Shown: piece after piece, positions 7,868 through 17,754 of the stretch
Layout: each line of letters starts with the position of its first letter
How positions within the stretch are numbered: the stretch's first letter is position 1
Origin: Paenibacillus amylolyticus
GTDB lineage: Bacteria; Bacillota; Bacilli; Paenibacillales; Paenibacillaceae
Assembly (NCBI RefSeq): GCF_003719335.1
Contig: NZ_RIAS01000001.1
Coordinates: 496,001-560,000 of the forward strand
DNA: 64,000 bases
Direction of reading: 5' to 3'
The notes under the pieces: generated by a model
Told to the model about the DNA's origin: nothing
Seen by the model: only the letters and a program-made list of their open reading frames with translations
Databases searched by the model: none
Position numbers and translations under genes: made by a program

Positions 7868-9097
7868 ATGAGTACACCTTGGTCTAAAATGGCACAAAAC
7901 ACACCGTCCTCTGTCGTTCGCGACATGTTGCAGGCTGCTCAGGCACCTGGAATGATATCACTTGCTGGTGGATTGCCAGCACAGACTTCATTTCCGCTGG
8001 AAGCTATTCGTCTGGCGTATGAAAAAGTATTTATGAGCGGATCAGCCGCTCTTCAATATGCAGAAACGGAAGGTTACCGTCCTCTTCGTGTCAAAATCGC
8101 CGAGCGCCTGGAATCGAAAGGACTTCCGGCATCACCTGATCATATGCTTTTGACTACTGGATCACAGCAATCTATTGATCTCATCTGCCGAATCCTTTTA
8201 GATCCTGGTGATCGCGTGCTCGTGGAATCCCCCACTTATTTAGCTGCCTTGCAAGTCATTCAATCCTATCAAGGAGTCTCTCATGGGGTGGCCTGTGATG
8301 ATCACGGCATGTTGCCTGAATCACTCGAAGAACTGCTTCAGCTACACCGCCCTAAACTCGTCTACATCAACCCTACGTTCTCCAATCCGACAGGAAAAGT
8401 CTGGTCACGAGAAAGAAGACAACAAGCCGTCGATTTGTGCCGCAAATATGGTGTGCTTATTCTGGAAGATGACCCTTATGGCGAAATTCGCTTTAACCCG
8501 GAACAGCTGGACGTACCCGCTCTCGCTGCACTGGATGCCGCTTCCTATGAAGGACCATCTAACGTAATTTACACCAGCACTTTTTCCAAAACGGTAGCCC
8601 CAGGTCTTCGTACGGGCTGGATTCTAGCCGCTCCAGATATTGTAAAAATCGCTGCTAGAGCCAAACAGGGTGCAGACTTGCATTCGAGCAGCATCGATCA
8701 GCGTGCACTCCATGCCTTGCTTGAAACCTTTGATTTGGATGGCCACATTCGTCACATCTCTCAGGACTATGAAGAACGCATGAAAAAGCTAACTACACTC
8801 ATGGCTTCTAAATCTTGGGATGGAATTACATGGAATTCTCCACAAGGTGGGATGTTCCTATGGTTGCAATTGCCTGAAGGCATGCTCGCTAGCAATCTAT
8901 TTACTTATGGCATTCAGGAAAAAGTGTGCATCGTGCCTGGAGATTCCTTCTATGCCGGCACACCAGAGCTTAACCGGATGCGTATTAACTTTACGCATAC
9001 TGACCCTGAACTTCTTCCTGAGGCCGCCCAGCGAATGGATCGCGCGATTCAGCGCTGGCATGCTTCCAATCAATCAGATCATGTCGTTACCATGTAA
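7868..9097 (+). CDS. PLP-dependent aminotransferase, fold type I (LysN/aromatic-type)
   Basis: 409-residue class I/II aminotransferase without the HTH of its regulator. Visible motifs are ISLAGGLPAQTSFPLEAI near the N-terminus, LLTTGSQQSIDLICR, NPTFSNPTGKVWS, LEDDPYGEIRF, the PLP lysine in TSTFSKTVAPGLRTGW, and the substrate arginine in NRMRINFTH. This pattern is typical of 2-aminoadipate or broad-specificity aromatic/branched-chain aminotransferases. The precise substrate cannot be read from sequence. Ribosome site AGGAGATG lies eight bases before the ATG. It is probably controlled by the divergent MocR protein. Confidence 0.9.
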   Translation: MSTPWSKMAQNTPSSVVRDMLQAAQAPGMISLAGGLPAQTSFPLEAIRLAYEKVFMSGSAALQYAETEGYRPLRVKIAERLESKGLPASPDHMLLTTGSQQSIDLICRILLDPGDRVLVESPTYLAALQVIQSYQGVSHGVACDDHGMLPESLEELLQLHRPKLVYINPTFSNPTGKVWSRERRQQAVDLCRKYGVLILEDDPYGEIRFNPEQLDVPALAALDAASYEGPSNVIYTSTFSKTVAPGLRTGWILAAPDIVKIAARAKQGADLHSSSIDQRALHALLETFDLDGHIRHISQDYEERMKKLTTLMASKSWDGITWNSPQGGMFLWLQLPEGMLASNLFTYGIQEKVCIVPGDSFYAGTPELNRMRINFTHTDPELLPEAAQRMDRAIQRWHASNQSDHVVTM

Positions 9098-9227
9098 CTA
9101 ACAGGCAAGCATGTAACTGTAATCATCTGTAATTGATCAACATAACAGTTAGCCGCTTATTCCATATAAGGGATAGGCGGTTTCTTTATGCGTGGGTGTT
9201 TCTCTTTTCACACATGATATATAAATA

Positions 9228-9274
9228 AAAAATAAGGCGGCAGATTCGTTAAAACGAATCTGCCGCCTTATTTT
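9228..9274. terminator. Strong bidirectional terminator between aminotransferase gene and rnpB
   Basis: Stem AATAAGGCGGCAGATTCGTT pairs perfectly across a 2-4 base loop with its complement ending GCCGCCTTATT. T-rich tails on both strands (TTTTATATAA on plus, TTTTTTATTT on minus) let it end both the aminotransferase transcript and the rnpB transcript. Confidence 0.88.
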
Positions 9275-9402
9275 ATATAACCTGTCCTGGCGCGAACAGG
9301 AGCATTACATTTTAAAAGGTCAATTTTGAAAAGTTCCTCATGTGATGAGCATTGATAATGCCTAACATCAAAACTCTGATGCTGTTAACTATTGTTGTTG
9401 CA

Positions 9403-9820
9403 GTTAGGAAAGCTTACCGTAAGCCGGGTTCTGTGCTCTTCGTGGTTCAAACGGGAACTACCCTCCCACCAGAAGCGACAATCATCTATCTAGGCCATGC
9501 ATTGCTGCACAGCTCAAGCGACCAACCTAGACACACCTCGGGCTAAGGCTGTCTCCTCCAAAGAGGAGACCGTGTCCCATTAGGTCTTGCTCCAGATGGG
9601 GTTTACCAGGAACGAAGTCACCAGCGTTCCTCGGGGTCTCTTACACCTCGGTTCCATCCTTGCCTGTGCCGGGAAACCCGGCCATCGGCGGTCCATTTCT
9701 GTGGCACTATCCTTCAACTCGCGCTGACTGGACGTTATCCAGCATCCTGCCCTGTGGAGCCCGGACTTTCCTCTCGTGGCAACAAAGGCCACCAGCGATT
9801 GTCTGTCAAGCTTTCCGAAC
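9403..9820 (-). ncRNA. rnpB: RNase P RNA, class A-like
   Basis: Catalytic RNA of RNase P, about 418 bases, which matures tRNA 5' ends. On the minus strand, GTTCGGAAAGCTT (9820-9808) pairs with AAGCTTTCCTAAC (9415-9403) as P1. Conserved blocks follow: GACAGACAATCGC, GAGGAAAGTCCGGGCTCCA, CAGGGCAGGATGC, CCGCCGATGGCC, GGTAAACCCC, GGAGCAAGACCTAATGGG, CCTAGATAGATGATTGTCGC and CAGAACCCGGCTTA. These follow the E. coli-like class A layout closely and lack the B. subtilis-type core text. There is a good promoter directly upstream. Confidence 0.95.
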
Positions 9821-9830
9821 AACATTACAT

Positions 9831-9859
9831 AGTATACAGGCATTTGCTGTCCCACACAA
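9831..9859 (-). promoter_or_regulatory. Sigma-A promoter of rnpB
   Basis: On the minus strand TTGTGT (9859-9854), 17-base spacer, TATACT (9836-9831). Transcription would start near 9824-9820, which matches the P1 end of the RNA. Confidence 0.75.
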
Positions 9860-9897
9860 GCTAAATATTAATGGAAATCAGACTAACATGCTCGCTT

Positions 9898-11013
9898 TTA
9901 CAGAAAGCGAAATACTTCGGTATCTACCTCGGATGCAGTCACCTGTGTCTCATATCGCTGATCCTCTAGCCGGACACGAAGCCAATCTGCTGTTTTAGGT
10001 TTCATGATTTTCTCCGTGTTATGACCCGGATCAATAATGCACATCCCAGCCATCAGCGCGTCATGTGCCGTGTGGTAATCAATATCTCCGGTTACAATGA
10101 CATCCGCACCCTTGAAGCGTGCAGTAAGCGCATAACGACTACCCGAGCCGCCGAGCACAGCCGCTTTCTTGATCCTTTTGCTCAAATCACCGACAACGCG
10201 CACATGAGGCACATTTAATTGGGCTTTCACGACCTCTACCAGTTCGCCAAGTGTTTTAGGCTCCCGAAGAGGACCAAGACGTCCTAGGCCAAGTGTGCGC
10301 CCTTTTAAATCCAATGCATAAAGATCATATGCCACTTCTTCGTACGGATGCGCCTTTAACATCGCCTGTATGACCTTGCCCCGCAAACTTTGAGGTACGA
10401 CCGTTTCAATACGTATCTCTTCCACACGTTCCATCTGTCCCTGTGATCCGATAAACGGCTGCGTCCCTTCACCAGGTACAAATGTGCCTGTTCCTTCCGT
10501 GCTAAAACTGCATTTATTATATTGACCGATGCTGCCTGCTCCCGCTTCCAAAATCGCCTGTAGTACCTGCTCATGATGCGTTCTAGGCACAAATACCGCC
10601 AGCTTGTACAACTGATCTGTGTGCACATCCTCGAGCGATTCCTTGCTCTCAATGCCAAGCGCCTCAGCCATCCAGTCATTGATACCACCCTCAGTAACGT
10701 CGAGATTCGTATGACTGATGTAAACCGCGATATCATGCTTGATCAACTTTTCATACAATTTGCCCATAGGCGTATCCGTGCTGAGTGATTTTACGGGACG
10801 GAAAATAATAGCATGATGGGCAATAATCAGATTGGCTCCGATCCGAATCGCTTCATCCACAACCTCGTTTGTGACGTCCAGCGCTACAAGCACATGAGTA
10901 ATGTCCTTTTGCAAACTTCCCAGTTGCAGACCAATACGGTCGTCGGGTACAGCCAGATGTTTGGGAGCAAGTTGCTCCATCAATTGAATTACGGTTTGAC
11001 CTTTGGCAAACAT
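9898..11013 (-). CDS. yqfO: Nif3-like dinuclear metal centre protein, YqfO family
   Basis: 371 residues, the long Nif3 form in which a CutA-like domain (about 130-230) is inserted between two halves of the Nif3 fold. The metal-site motifs are LIIAHHAIIF and YISHTNLDV near the N-terminus and DIDYHTAHDALMAGMCIIDPGH near the C-terminus. The family forms hexameric toroids. The molecular role is unsettled despite the GTP cyclohydrolase type 2 label. Its start lies 25 bases inside the end of trmK, so the two are translationally linked, as in B. subtilis yqfN-yqfO. Confidence 0.9.
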   Translation of the reverse strand: MFAKGQTVIQLMEQLAPKHLAVPDDRIGLQLGSLQKDITHVLVALDVTNEVVDEAIRIGANLIIAHHAIIFRPVKSLSTDTPMGKLYEKLIKHDIAVYISHTNLDVTEGGINDWMAEALGIESKESLEDVHTDQLYKLAVFVPRTHHEQVLQAILEAGAGSIGQYNKCSFSTEGTGTFVPGEGTQPFIGSQGQMERVEEIRIETVVPQSLRGKVIQAMLKAHPYEEVAYDLYALDLKGRTLGLGRLGPLREPKTLGELVEVVKAQLNVPHVRVVGDLSKRIKKAAVLGGSGSRYALTARFKGADVIVTGDIDYHTAHDALMAGMCIIDPGHNTEKIMKPKTADWLRVRLEDQRYETQVTASEVDTEVFRFL

Positions 11014-11747
11014 GCCAGTACCTCCTTCAAACTCGTGATAAGCTGTTCCACCTCTGCTGCTTTGTCCCTGGAAGAATCTTGATCGGACTTGGAGATGGAT
11101 TGCACCACGCTCTCTAATTTGAGTATCTCACTTTCCCATTTGGAAAAAAATACGTCCGTTGCACGGTCTACCAAGTATGGCCCCATACGTAACAGCAAAT
11201 CTTCCGTCAACTCCACCTCACCCTGCAGGGGACGAGCACGGTATACCTCTTCATTCGTGATTGGGCTACCATCCTCCGGCATTGCGGTAATAATTTCATA
11301 AATCTTGCCATCTTCTTCAAGAAGTTTCTCAGCCACAACAACCCAGTGATGCTGGAGTAGCCAGCGTCGCAAGATATCCTCGCCTACATTGGGCTGCAGA
11401 ATCAATAACTGTACACCTTCCAGTTTGGAGATTCCCCGGTCTAAAATGGAAGCGATCAGTGCGCCGCCCATGCCAGCAATGGTAATTACATCGACTTCTC
11501 CAGCAGTAATGACATCGAGACCATCTCCACGATGTACCGTAATTTGCGTTTTAAGTCCGGCATCACTGACTTGTTTAGAAGCGGCATCATAAGGACCAGG
11601 ATTGACTTCCCCAGCTATTGCACTCACCGCTTTTCCGCTACGTATTGCAGCGACAGGTAGTAAAGCGTGGTCTGATCCAATATCCGCCATCCGGCTGCCT
11701 TCAGGAATTTGATCAAGTATTTGTTGTAATCGATTCGAAAGTTTCAT
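10989..11747 (-). CDS. trmK: tRNA (adenine(22)-N1)-methyltransferase TrmK
   Basis: 252-residue SAM-dependent methyltransferase that makes m1A22 in tRNA. The N-terminal Rossmann half carries RMADIGSDHALLPVAAIRSG (SAM motif I) and DVITIAGMGGALIASIL. The C-terminal half is a helical coiled coil that in the family contacts tRNA. The start is placed at MKLSNRLQQILDQIPEGS. Further upstream in-frame codons encode a hydrophobic stretch unlike TrmK. Its end overlaps the start of yqfO. It lies downstream of sigA, as in B. subtilis (YqfN). Confidence 0.92.
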   Translation of the reverse strand: MKLSNRLQQILDQIPEGSRMADIGSDHALLPVAAIRSGKAVSAIAGEVNPGPYDAASKQVSDAGLKTQITVHRGDGLDVITAGEVDVITIAGMGGALIASILDRGISKLEGVQLLILQPNVGEDILRRWLLQHHWVVVAEKLLEEDGKIYEIITAMPEDGSPITNEEVYRARPLQGEVELTEDLLLRMGPYLVDRATDVFFSKWESEILKLESVVQSISKSDQDSSRDKAAEVEQLITSLKEVLACLPKVKP

Positions 11748-11880
11748 GGAGCACCTACACCATTCTTTTAATTTATTGATTTGCATTGCGTAAAGAAAAG
11801 CGATAAAATAAAATCCAATCAAACATTTCAAGGATGAATTTCCAAAAGAAAGAAATCTAACCGTTCAAATTAAAACGAAA

Positions 11881-11921
11881 GGAGACCCCGCCGCCGCCAA
11901 AGCGTCTCGCAGAAAGTCTCC
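11881..11921 (-). terminator. Possible terminator after sigA
   Basis: GGAGAC (11881-11886) pairs with GTCTCC (11916-11921) around a GC-rich loop. The minus strand continues TTTCGTTTTAAT. The stem is short, so partial read-through into trmK is likely. Confidence 0.5.
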
Positions 11922-11931
11922 TACAGTTCAA

Positions 11932-13071
11932 TTATTCGAGGAAATCCTTAAGTCGTTTGCTTCGACTCGGGTGACGCAATTTACGAAGAGCCTTGGCTTC
12001 AATCTGACGAATACGCTCACGCGTAACACCAAACACTTTACCAACTTCTTCGAGTGTTCTCGTACGTCCATCATCCAGACCAAAACGCAGACGAAGAACA
12101 TTTTCTTCACGCTCCGTCAATGTGTCCAGAACATCTTCAAGTTGCTCTTTCAAAAGCTCATAGGCAGCAGCATCTGCAGGAGCCAGTGCTTCCTGATCTT
12201 CGATGAAATCACCCAGATGGGAATCGTCTTCTTCACCGATTGGTGTTTCCAAGGAAACCGGTTCCTGAGCAATCTTTGTAATCTCACGCACTTTTTCTAC
12301 GCTTAGATCCATCTCCGCAGCGATTTCTTCAGGAGTCGGTTCGCGTCCAAGTTCCTGCAATAGTTGACGGGATACCCGAATCAGCTTATTAATGGTTTCT
12401 ACCATGTGCACAGGGATACGGATGGTACGCGCTTGGTCAGCAATCGCACGTGTAATCGCCTGACGAATCCACCATGTCGCATACGTACTGAACTTGTAAC
12501 CCTTTTTATGGTCAAACTTCTCTACCGCTTTAATCAGACCCATGTTACCTTCCTGAATCAGATCAAGGAACAGCATTCCGCGTCCTACATAACGTTTGGC
12601 AATACTTACAACGAGACGAAGGTTGGCTTCAGCCAAACGGCGTTTCGCTTCTTCATCCCCGTTTTCGATCCGTTTTGCGAGTTGCACCTCGTCATCAGCG
12701 GACAACAAAGGTACACGTCCGATCTCCTTCAGGTACATCCGTACAGGGTCATTAATTTTGATACCAGGTGGCAAGCTCAGATCATCATCAAAGTGGAACT
12801 CATCGTCTCCATCTCTGCCGCCATTTTCGGAATCATCGTTGGGACGAAGAGTCACCTCTTCATCATTTTCGTTAACAACATCAATACCGAGGTCGCTGAG
12901 TTGTTCGTAAAACTCATCCATTTGCTCTGCATCCTGCTCAAATGGAGAAAGTTTCTCAATAATTTCCTTATAGTTGAGTGAAGCTCTTTTCTTACCTGAT
13001 TCAATCAATTGATCTTTAACCTGATCCAGTGTCAATTCTGTTTCTAGTTCAGTATGCTGATCATTCGCCAT
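11932..13071 (-). CDS. sigA: RNA polymerase primary sigma factor SigA/RpoD
   Basis: 379 residues, the compact RpoD form of Firmicutes. Region 1.1 is acidic (about 1-100). Region 1.2 starts at [21 protein letters not shown]. Regions 2.1-2.4 include [25 protein letters not shown] and [18 protein letters not shown]. Region 3 contains [14 protein letters not shown]. Region 4.2 ends [24 protein letters not shown]. It lies 45 bases after dnaG, the conserved macromolecular-synthesis arrangement. Confidence 0.98.
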   Translation of the reverse strand: MANDQHTELETELTLDQVKDQLIESGKKRASLNYKEIIEKLSPFEQDAEQMDEFYEQLSDLGIDVVNENDEEVTLRPNDDSENGGRDGDDEFHFDDDLSLPPGIKINDPVRMYLKEIGRVPLLSADDEVQLAKRIENGDEEAKRRLAEANLRLVVSIAKRYVGRGMLFLDLIQEGNMGLIKAVEKFDHKKGYKFSTYATWWIRQAITRAIADQARTIRIPVHMVETINKLIRVSRQLLQELGREPTPEEIAAEMDLSVEKVREITKIAQEPVSLETPIGEEDDSHLGDFIEDQEALAPADAAAYELLKEQLEDVLDTLTEREENVLRLRFGLDDGRTRTLEEVGKVFGVTRERIRQIEAKALRKLRHPSRSKRLKDFLE

Positions 13072-13116
13072 AACTCGACTCCCTCCTCCCTAGAAACATC
13101 CAAGTCATCCAGACGT

Positions 13117-14937
13117 TCACTGTCTCTCTAGGGCAATCATCTCAAGTGCAATTTGTGCCGCGCGTACAGAATCCCCTGCCCGCTCTGCAGCAATCATTTC
13201 TTCCTTTTTTAAATCGTACTGTTTTTTGCGCGGATACTTCAACACTTCCCTGATGCAATCATCGAGCACTTGGACGCTCCATTCACCTGGGCCATCCATC
13301 ATCGAGATTGAGCTGACCGTCTTCTCCAGACGATCATCATGTAGCGAAGACATAAAACGACTTGTATCCGGCGGTTTGCCCTGTGCATAATAGGCATATA
13401 GATAAGCAGCAATTGCTGCATGATCATCTAAGTTAAAAGCTTCGCCAAGATGTTCATTTACATACTGAGCCGCTTCATCATCCTGTAACATCCAGGCAAT
13501 CAGCTTGCGCTCAGCAGCATGGTATGCCGGCAACAGATTGGGTGTAGGTACCTGCCTATTTTGTTGCCTACCATTATTCCACCTTTTCGGGTTATTATCC
13601 CCATAATCCTCGTTATTTTTCATCGCTTCCCGTTCCTCGTTACATTCTTGCTTCAATGTTTCGAAGGATACGTCGACTTCAGCAGCAAGTTCACGAAGAT
13701 ACACTTCACGCTCTGTTGGTGAGGACAAGGGAGCAATCAATTTCACTGCTTCTTTGGAATAAGCGATTTGTCCGCCGCCTTCTAGCAGTATATGGTTTTT
13801 TTTGAGGTTTATAAGCTTAAATTTTGTAGTTGTTACGGCACCATCTACAATCTGGTTACGGAATCGTTCACCGCCGTGCTTTCGGATAAAATCATCTGGA
13901 TCAAGCCCTTCAGGAATGAGCGCCACCTTAACCTGCAACCCAGCCTCCTCCAAAATGGGGAAGTTTTTCATTGCGGCAGCCTGTCCGGCTCGGTCGCCAT
14001 CATAACAGAGGATAACCTCATCACACATGCCTTTGATCATCAGAGCCTGATTTTCCGTAAGCGCCGTCCCCATGGCTGCGACACCATTCTGAACGTCCTG
14101 ATCCCACGCAGAGATAACATCGCCGTAGCCTTCAAACAAAATGACCTGTCTCTGTTTGCGTATTGCATTTTTAGCTTGGTGCAGATTGTAGAGAACACGG
14201 CCTTTGTTGAACAACCTGGTTTCTGGTGAGTTCAAATATTTCGGCTGTCCCTCTCCCAGAATCCGGCCTGCAAATGCAATCGGTTTGCCGCTTCTACCAT
14301 GGATTGGAAACATGATTCGATCTCTGAATTTGTCCACATATCCTTGACCTTCACTTCGCTCTGACAGAAGTCCGCCTCGTTCCATCTCTTCTAGCGGATA
14401 GTTGCGCTTTTCCAGAAATTGCACGAGCGTGTCCCAACGATTTGGTGCATAACCAATCTGGAACTGATCAATCAATTTGTCACCAATACCTCGTGAGCGT
14501 AAATATTCCATGGCTACTTTGCCATGCTCTGTATTTTTCAACAGAAAATGATACAGCTTCGAGGTAAGCTCATAAGCTTCCAGCAGACGTGCCGTCTCCG
14601 GATTTACATGAGCGGATTCACGCCCCTGCCAGTCACCCATGGAGATATGACTTTCTTCTGCCATCGTTTTGACAGCCTCGGGAAAGGATAACCCTTCGAT
14701 TTCCATCCTAAATTTGATGGCATTTCCGCCCGTGCCGCAACCGTAGCAATAGAAAATCTGTTTCTCAGGTGTAACGGTGAACGAAGGCGTCTTCTCGGAA
14801 TGAAAAGGGCAGAGGCCTTTCATGTACTTCCCCTGCTTGGTCAGATGCACAAATCGGCTTACCGTATCGACGATATCATGCTGTTGCAATACCGATTCAA
14901 TAATACTTTCGGGTATACCGCCTTGTCCGGTACTCAT
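13117..14937 (-). CDS. dnaG: DNA primase DnaG
   Basis: About 606 residues. It makes RNA primers at the replication fork. Order of domains: CHC2 zinc finger (CPFHSEKTPSFTV...FYCYGCGTGG), the catalytic core with the TOPRIM motif VILFEGYGDVISAWDQD and CYDGDRAG, a variable linker rich in Asn and Gln, and a C-terminal helicase-binding helical domain. The start is set at the ATG of MSTGQGGIPESII, which has AAGGTGG five bases upstream. A GTG 27 bases earlier (14964) is possible but has no good ribosome site. It lies between yqxD and sigA. Confidence 0.97.
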   Translation of the reverse strand: MSTGQGGIPESIIESVLQQHDIVDTVSRFVHLTKQGKYMKGLCPFHSEKTPSFTVTPEKQIFYCYGCGTGGNAIKFRMEIEGLSFPEAVKTMAEESHISMGDWQGRESAHVNPETARLLEAYELTSKLYHFLLKNTEHGKVAMEYLRSRGIGDKLIDQFQIGYAPNRWDTLVQFLEKRNYPLEEMERGGLLSERSEGQGYVDKFRDRIMFPIHGRSGKPIAFAGRILGEGQPKYLNSPETRLFNKGRVLYNLHQAKNAIRKQRQVILFEGYGDVISAWDQDVQNGVAAMGTALTENQALMIKGMCDEVILCYDGDRAGQAAAMKNFPILEEAGLQVKVALIPEGLDPDDFIRKHGGERFRNQIVDGAVTTTKFKLINLKKNHILLEGGGQIAYSKEAVKLIAPLSSPTEREVYLRELAAEVDVSFETLKQECNEEREAMKNNEDYGDNNPKRWNNGRQQNRQVPTPNLLPAYHAAERKLIAWMLQDDEAAQYVNEHLGEAFNLDDHAAIAAYLYAYYAQGKPPDTSRFMSSLHDDRLEKTVSSISMMDGPGEWSVQVLDDCIREVLKYPRKKQYDLKKEEMIAAERAGDSVRAAQIALEMIALERQ

Positions 14938-14984
14938 CTCGGCCACCTTCATCTCTTCTAACACGTAAATATAATTCGATAAAC

Positions 14985-15473
14985 TTACACATTCTCCTGC
15001 AAATCTTTCAAAAGTTTTGTCAGTTTATGTTGAAAAATTTCTCGATCCTGCTCTGTAAAGGGTTTTGGGCCTTTCCCATAATGCCCCCTGCGTCTAGCTT
15101 TGGCCGCAGTATGACGGGAATCGAGCATAAAATCAATATCTTGATCTTTAAATTCTCGACCTCTAAACGATAAAACATAACAACGTTTGCCAAGAGCCAG
15201 CGCCGCTAGGCCATAATCTTGCGTAATAACCACATCATACGGCTTAATATGATTCGCAATGTACAGATCTGCGCTTTGATCACTGCGGTCTACTTGCACG
15301 GTCCGCACCCCCTCTCCCCCTTGTAGCAAATGGTCAAAGGAAGAGACAAGCAAAACAGGAACCTGAAAGAGACGTGCAGTATTGGCAATCTCGGTCTTAA
15401 CCGGGCAAGCATCTCCATCAACAACGATGTGACGTATATTCAATTCACTCAAACCTATACCACCCGGCTTCAT
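14985..15473 (-). CDS. yqxD: YqxD/YaiI family protein (DUF188/UPF0178)
   Basis: 162 residues with IRHIVVDGDACPVKTEI at the start, VQVDRSDQSADLYI, YDVVITQDYGLAALALGK and the basic segment RHTAAKARRRGHYGKGPKP. This is the DUF188 signature, a PIN-like fold with conserved acidic residues. Nuclease activity is suspected in the family but I know of no firm role. The ATG at 15473 has no clear ribosome site. A TTG at 15452 follows GGTGG by seven bases and may be the true start. The synteny yqxD-dnaG-sigA matches B. subtilis. Confidence 0.88.
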   Translation of the reverse strand: MKPGGIGLSELNIRHIVVDGDACPVKTEIANTARLFQVPVLLVSSFDHLLQGGEGVRTVQVDRSDQSADLYIANHIKPYDVVITQDYGLAALALGKRCYVLSFRGREFKDQDIDFMLDSRHTAAKARRRGHYGKGPKPFTEQDREIFQHKLTKLLKDLQENV

Positions 15474-15678
15474 AAAATATCTGCATATTGTAATATACGA
15501 CCCCAGTCACTGAAAATCCTTCTGTGTCTAATGGAGAAAAAACAGAGGCTAAAATACGGAGCGGTTATTTAAAACATTAAACAACCCGTTCCGTATATTT
15601 ATACCCTCATATTTCGTTCTTTAATACTGTACTTATGTTTTGCTGAAAAGTACAAAGATAATCATTGAACTGCAGAGC

Positions 15679-17754
15679 TTATCCAACCAGTTTGGAGAAA
15701 TCAGCAAAACCTTTCAAATCTTGATCTATGGCAGCAAGAAGGGCCAGTCGATTCGCACGCACCGCATCATCTTCCGCCATAACCATAACCGAATCAAAGA
15801 ACAGCGTGATAGCACCCTTCCATGCTGAAGCGATAGCCAAAGCTTCTGAAGCATTATGCTTAGACAATGCATCGCGATAAGTTTCGTTCGTTTGATTCCA
15901 GGCATCAAACAGCTGACGCTCCCCATCTTCTACAAACAGTTCAGGATGTACCGAAGCGTTTGATGCTTTACTTGCCAGGTTTCCTACACGGTTGAACGAT
16001 TCCAGCGTTGTTTTGAATTCTTCCGCCGCCAGTACGGCTTTCATCAACGCTTCACCTTTTGGAACAATTGCACTGATATCATCGAAACCGGAAGCAATCA
16101 CTGCATCAACAACGTCATAACGTACCGTTTCCGATAGCAATTTTTTCACACGCAATGCGAAGAAGTCCTGCAAATCTTTACGCACTTCTGCATCTGCACG
16201 TTTCAACAGATTCATCTGAGCGTGAACTTCAAGTGCTGCGCCGAACACATCGGATAAGGTCAGCGGAAGTTGATGATCCAGCAAGATTTGTACAATACCT
16301 GCTGCTTGGCGGCGAAGTGCATACGGATCTTGAGAACCTGTAGGAATAATATTAATAGAGAAACATCCTACAATTGTATCCATTTTGTCCGCTGCACTAA
16401 CAATTGCACCTACAAGAGATGCAGGAGATTGATCGCCAGCGAAACGAGGTTGATAATGCTCGAATACAGCCTTAGCAACTTCTTCTTTTTCACCAGCTTT
16501 GCGAGCGTAATCCTCACCCATTACACCTTGCAATTCAGGGAATTCACCAACCATCAGCGTAACCAGATCAAATTTGCAGATATCTGCGGATCGGCTAACC
16601 GATTCAGCCACATCACCAGATACTTGCAATTTCGTAGCCAGGATGTCAGCAATTTTGCGAATGCGGCGAACCTTATCTCCCACCGTGCCAAGTTCTTCTT
16701 GGAAGACGATGCTTTCGAGCTTGGACAATGCGTCCTTAATCTCCAGCTTCTGGTCTTCCTCGTAGAAGAATTTTGCATCCGACAGACGGGCACGCAGTAC
16801 CTTCTCGTTACCTTTAGCGATAACATCAAGCGAATCACTGCCACCATTGCGAACCGTAACAAAATACGGCAACAACTGACCTTCCTGGTCCAATACAGGG
16901 AAATAACGTTGATGCTCACGCATGGAGGTAATCAAAACTTCCTGCGGAATGTTCAAGAATGAGGAATCAAATGTACCAAATAATACGGTTGGCGTTTCGA
17001 CAAGGAAAAGTACCTCTTCAAGCAAATCTTCTTTGATTGCAATATTCCAGTTTTTCTCGGCAGCAAGTGCCTCGATCTGGGATACAATCATCTGCTCACG
17101 TTCAGAAATATCTGCAATGACATGCTGAGCACGAAGCACATCGATGAACGCCGAAGGCACAGATACCACAGCTTCATTGCCTAGGAAACGATGCCCACGC
17201 GTTACATTACCCGCTTTTACACCCGTTACTTCAAGATCAATCACTTCGGTGCCAAACAATGCAACAATCCAGCGAATAGGGCGAACAAATTTGAAATCAT
17301 AGGATGCCCAGCGCATAAATTTAGGGAAAGTCATGGCGTGTAATACGGATAATAAACCTTCGCCAATAACGGATGCTGTATCTACACCTTTGCTGCTTTT
17401 CGTTGCATAAATATATTCAACACCATTCAGTTCTTTGAAGGTAAATTGATCAGGTTCTACACCTTGACTGCGTGCAAATCCAAGTGCGGCTTTGCTCCAG
17501 TTGCCACTGTCATCCAGCGCTATTTTGCGGGAAGGCCCTTTTACCTCTTCCTCCACATCTTCCTGTTTGTCGGCTACGTTCTGAATCAAAATGGCTAGAC
17601 GGCGAGGTGTCGCGTAAGCTTGCACTTCACCATAAGCAATACGGGATGAATCAAGCCATTTCACAATGCGTTCCTGAAGTTGTGCAATAGCTGCGCGCAT
17701 AAAACGTGCAGGCACTTCTTCCAGACCAATCTCAAACAACAGATCCTTAGACAT
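15679..17754 (-). CDS. glyS: Glycyl-tRNA synthetase beta subunit
   Basis: 691 residues, the normal length of bacterial GlyS. It works with GlyQ in an alpha2beta2 enzyme that charges tRNA-Gly. It begins [20 protein letters not shown]. Motifs [20 protein letters not shown] and [13 protein letters not shown] are family hallmarks. The middle holds an HD-like region ([24 protein letters not shown]). The C-terminal part is the anticodon-binding domain. Its ATG overlaps the last eight bases of glyQ, with GGGGGAG as ribosome site. Expression is governed by the T-box ahead of glyQ. Confidence 0.97.
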   Translation of the reverse strand: MSKDLLFEIGLEEVPARFMRAAIAQLQERIVKWLDSSRIAYGEVQAYATPRRLAILIQNVADKQEDVEEEVKGPSRKIALDDSGNWSKAALGFARSQGVEPDQFTFKELNGVEYIYATKSSKGVDTASVIGEGLLSVLHAMTFPKFMRWASYDFKFVRPIRWIVALFGTEVIDLEVTGVKAGNVTRGHRFLGNEAVVSVPSAFIDVLRAQHVIADISEREQMIVSQIEALAAEKNWNIAIKEDLLEEVLFLVETPTVLFGTFDSSFLNIPQEVLITSMREHQRYFPVLDQEGQLLPYFVTVRNGGSDSLDVIAKGNEKVLRARLSDAKFFYEEDQKLEIKDALSKLESIVFQEELGTVGDKVRRIRKIADILATKLQVSGDVAESVSRSADICKFDLVTLMVGEFPELQGVMGEDYARKAGEKEEVAKAVFEHYQPRFAGDQSPASLVGAIVSAADKMDTIVGCFSINIIPTGSQDPYALRRQAAGIVQILLDHQLPLTLSDVFGAALEVHAQMNLLKRADAEVRKDLQDFFALRVKKLLSETVRYDVVDAVIASGFDDISAIVPKGEALMKAVLAAEEFKTTLESFNRVGNLASKASNASVHPELFVEDGERQLFDAWNQTNETYRDALSKHNASEALAIASAWKGAITLFFDSVMVMAEDDAVRANRLALLAAIDQDLKGFADFSKLVG

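Noticed and set aside
9580-9998. Open frames overlapping rnpB on both strands
   Set aside because: The region is accounted for by RNase P RNA with a promoter and conserved core.
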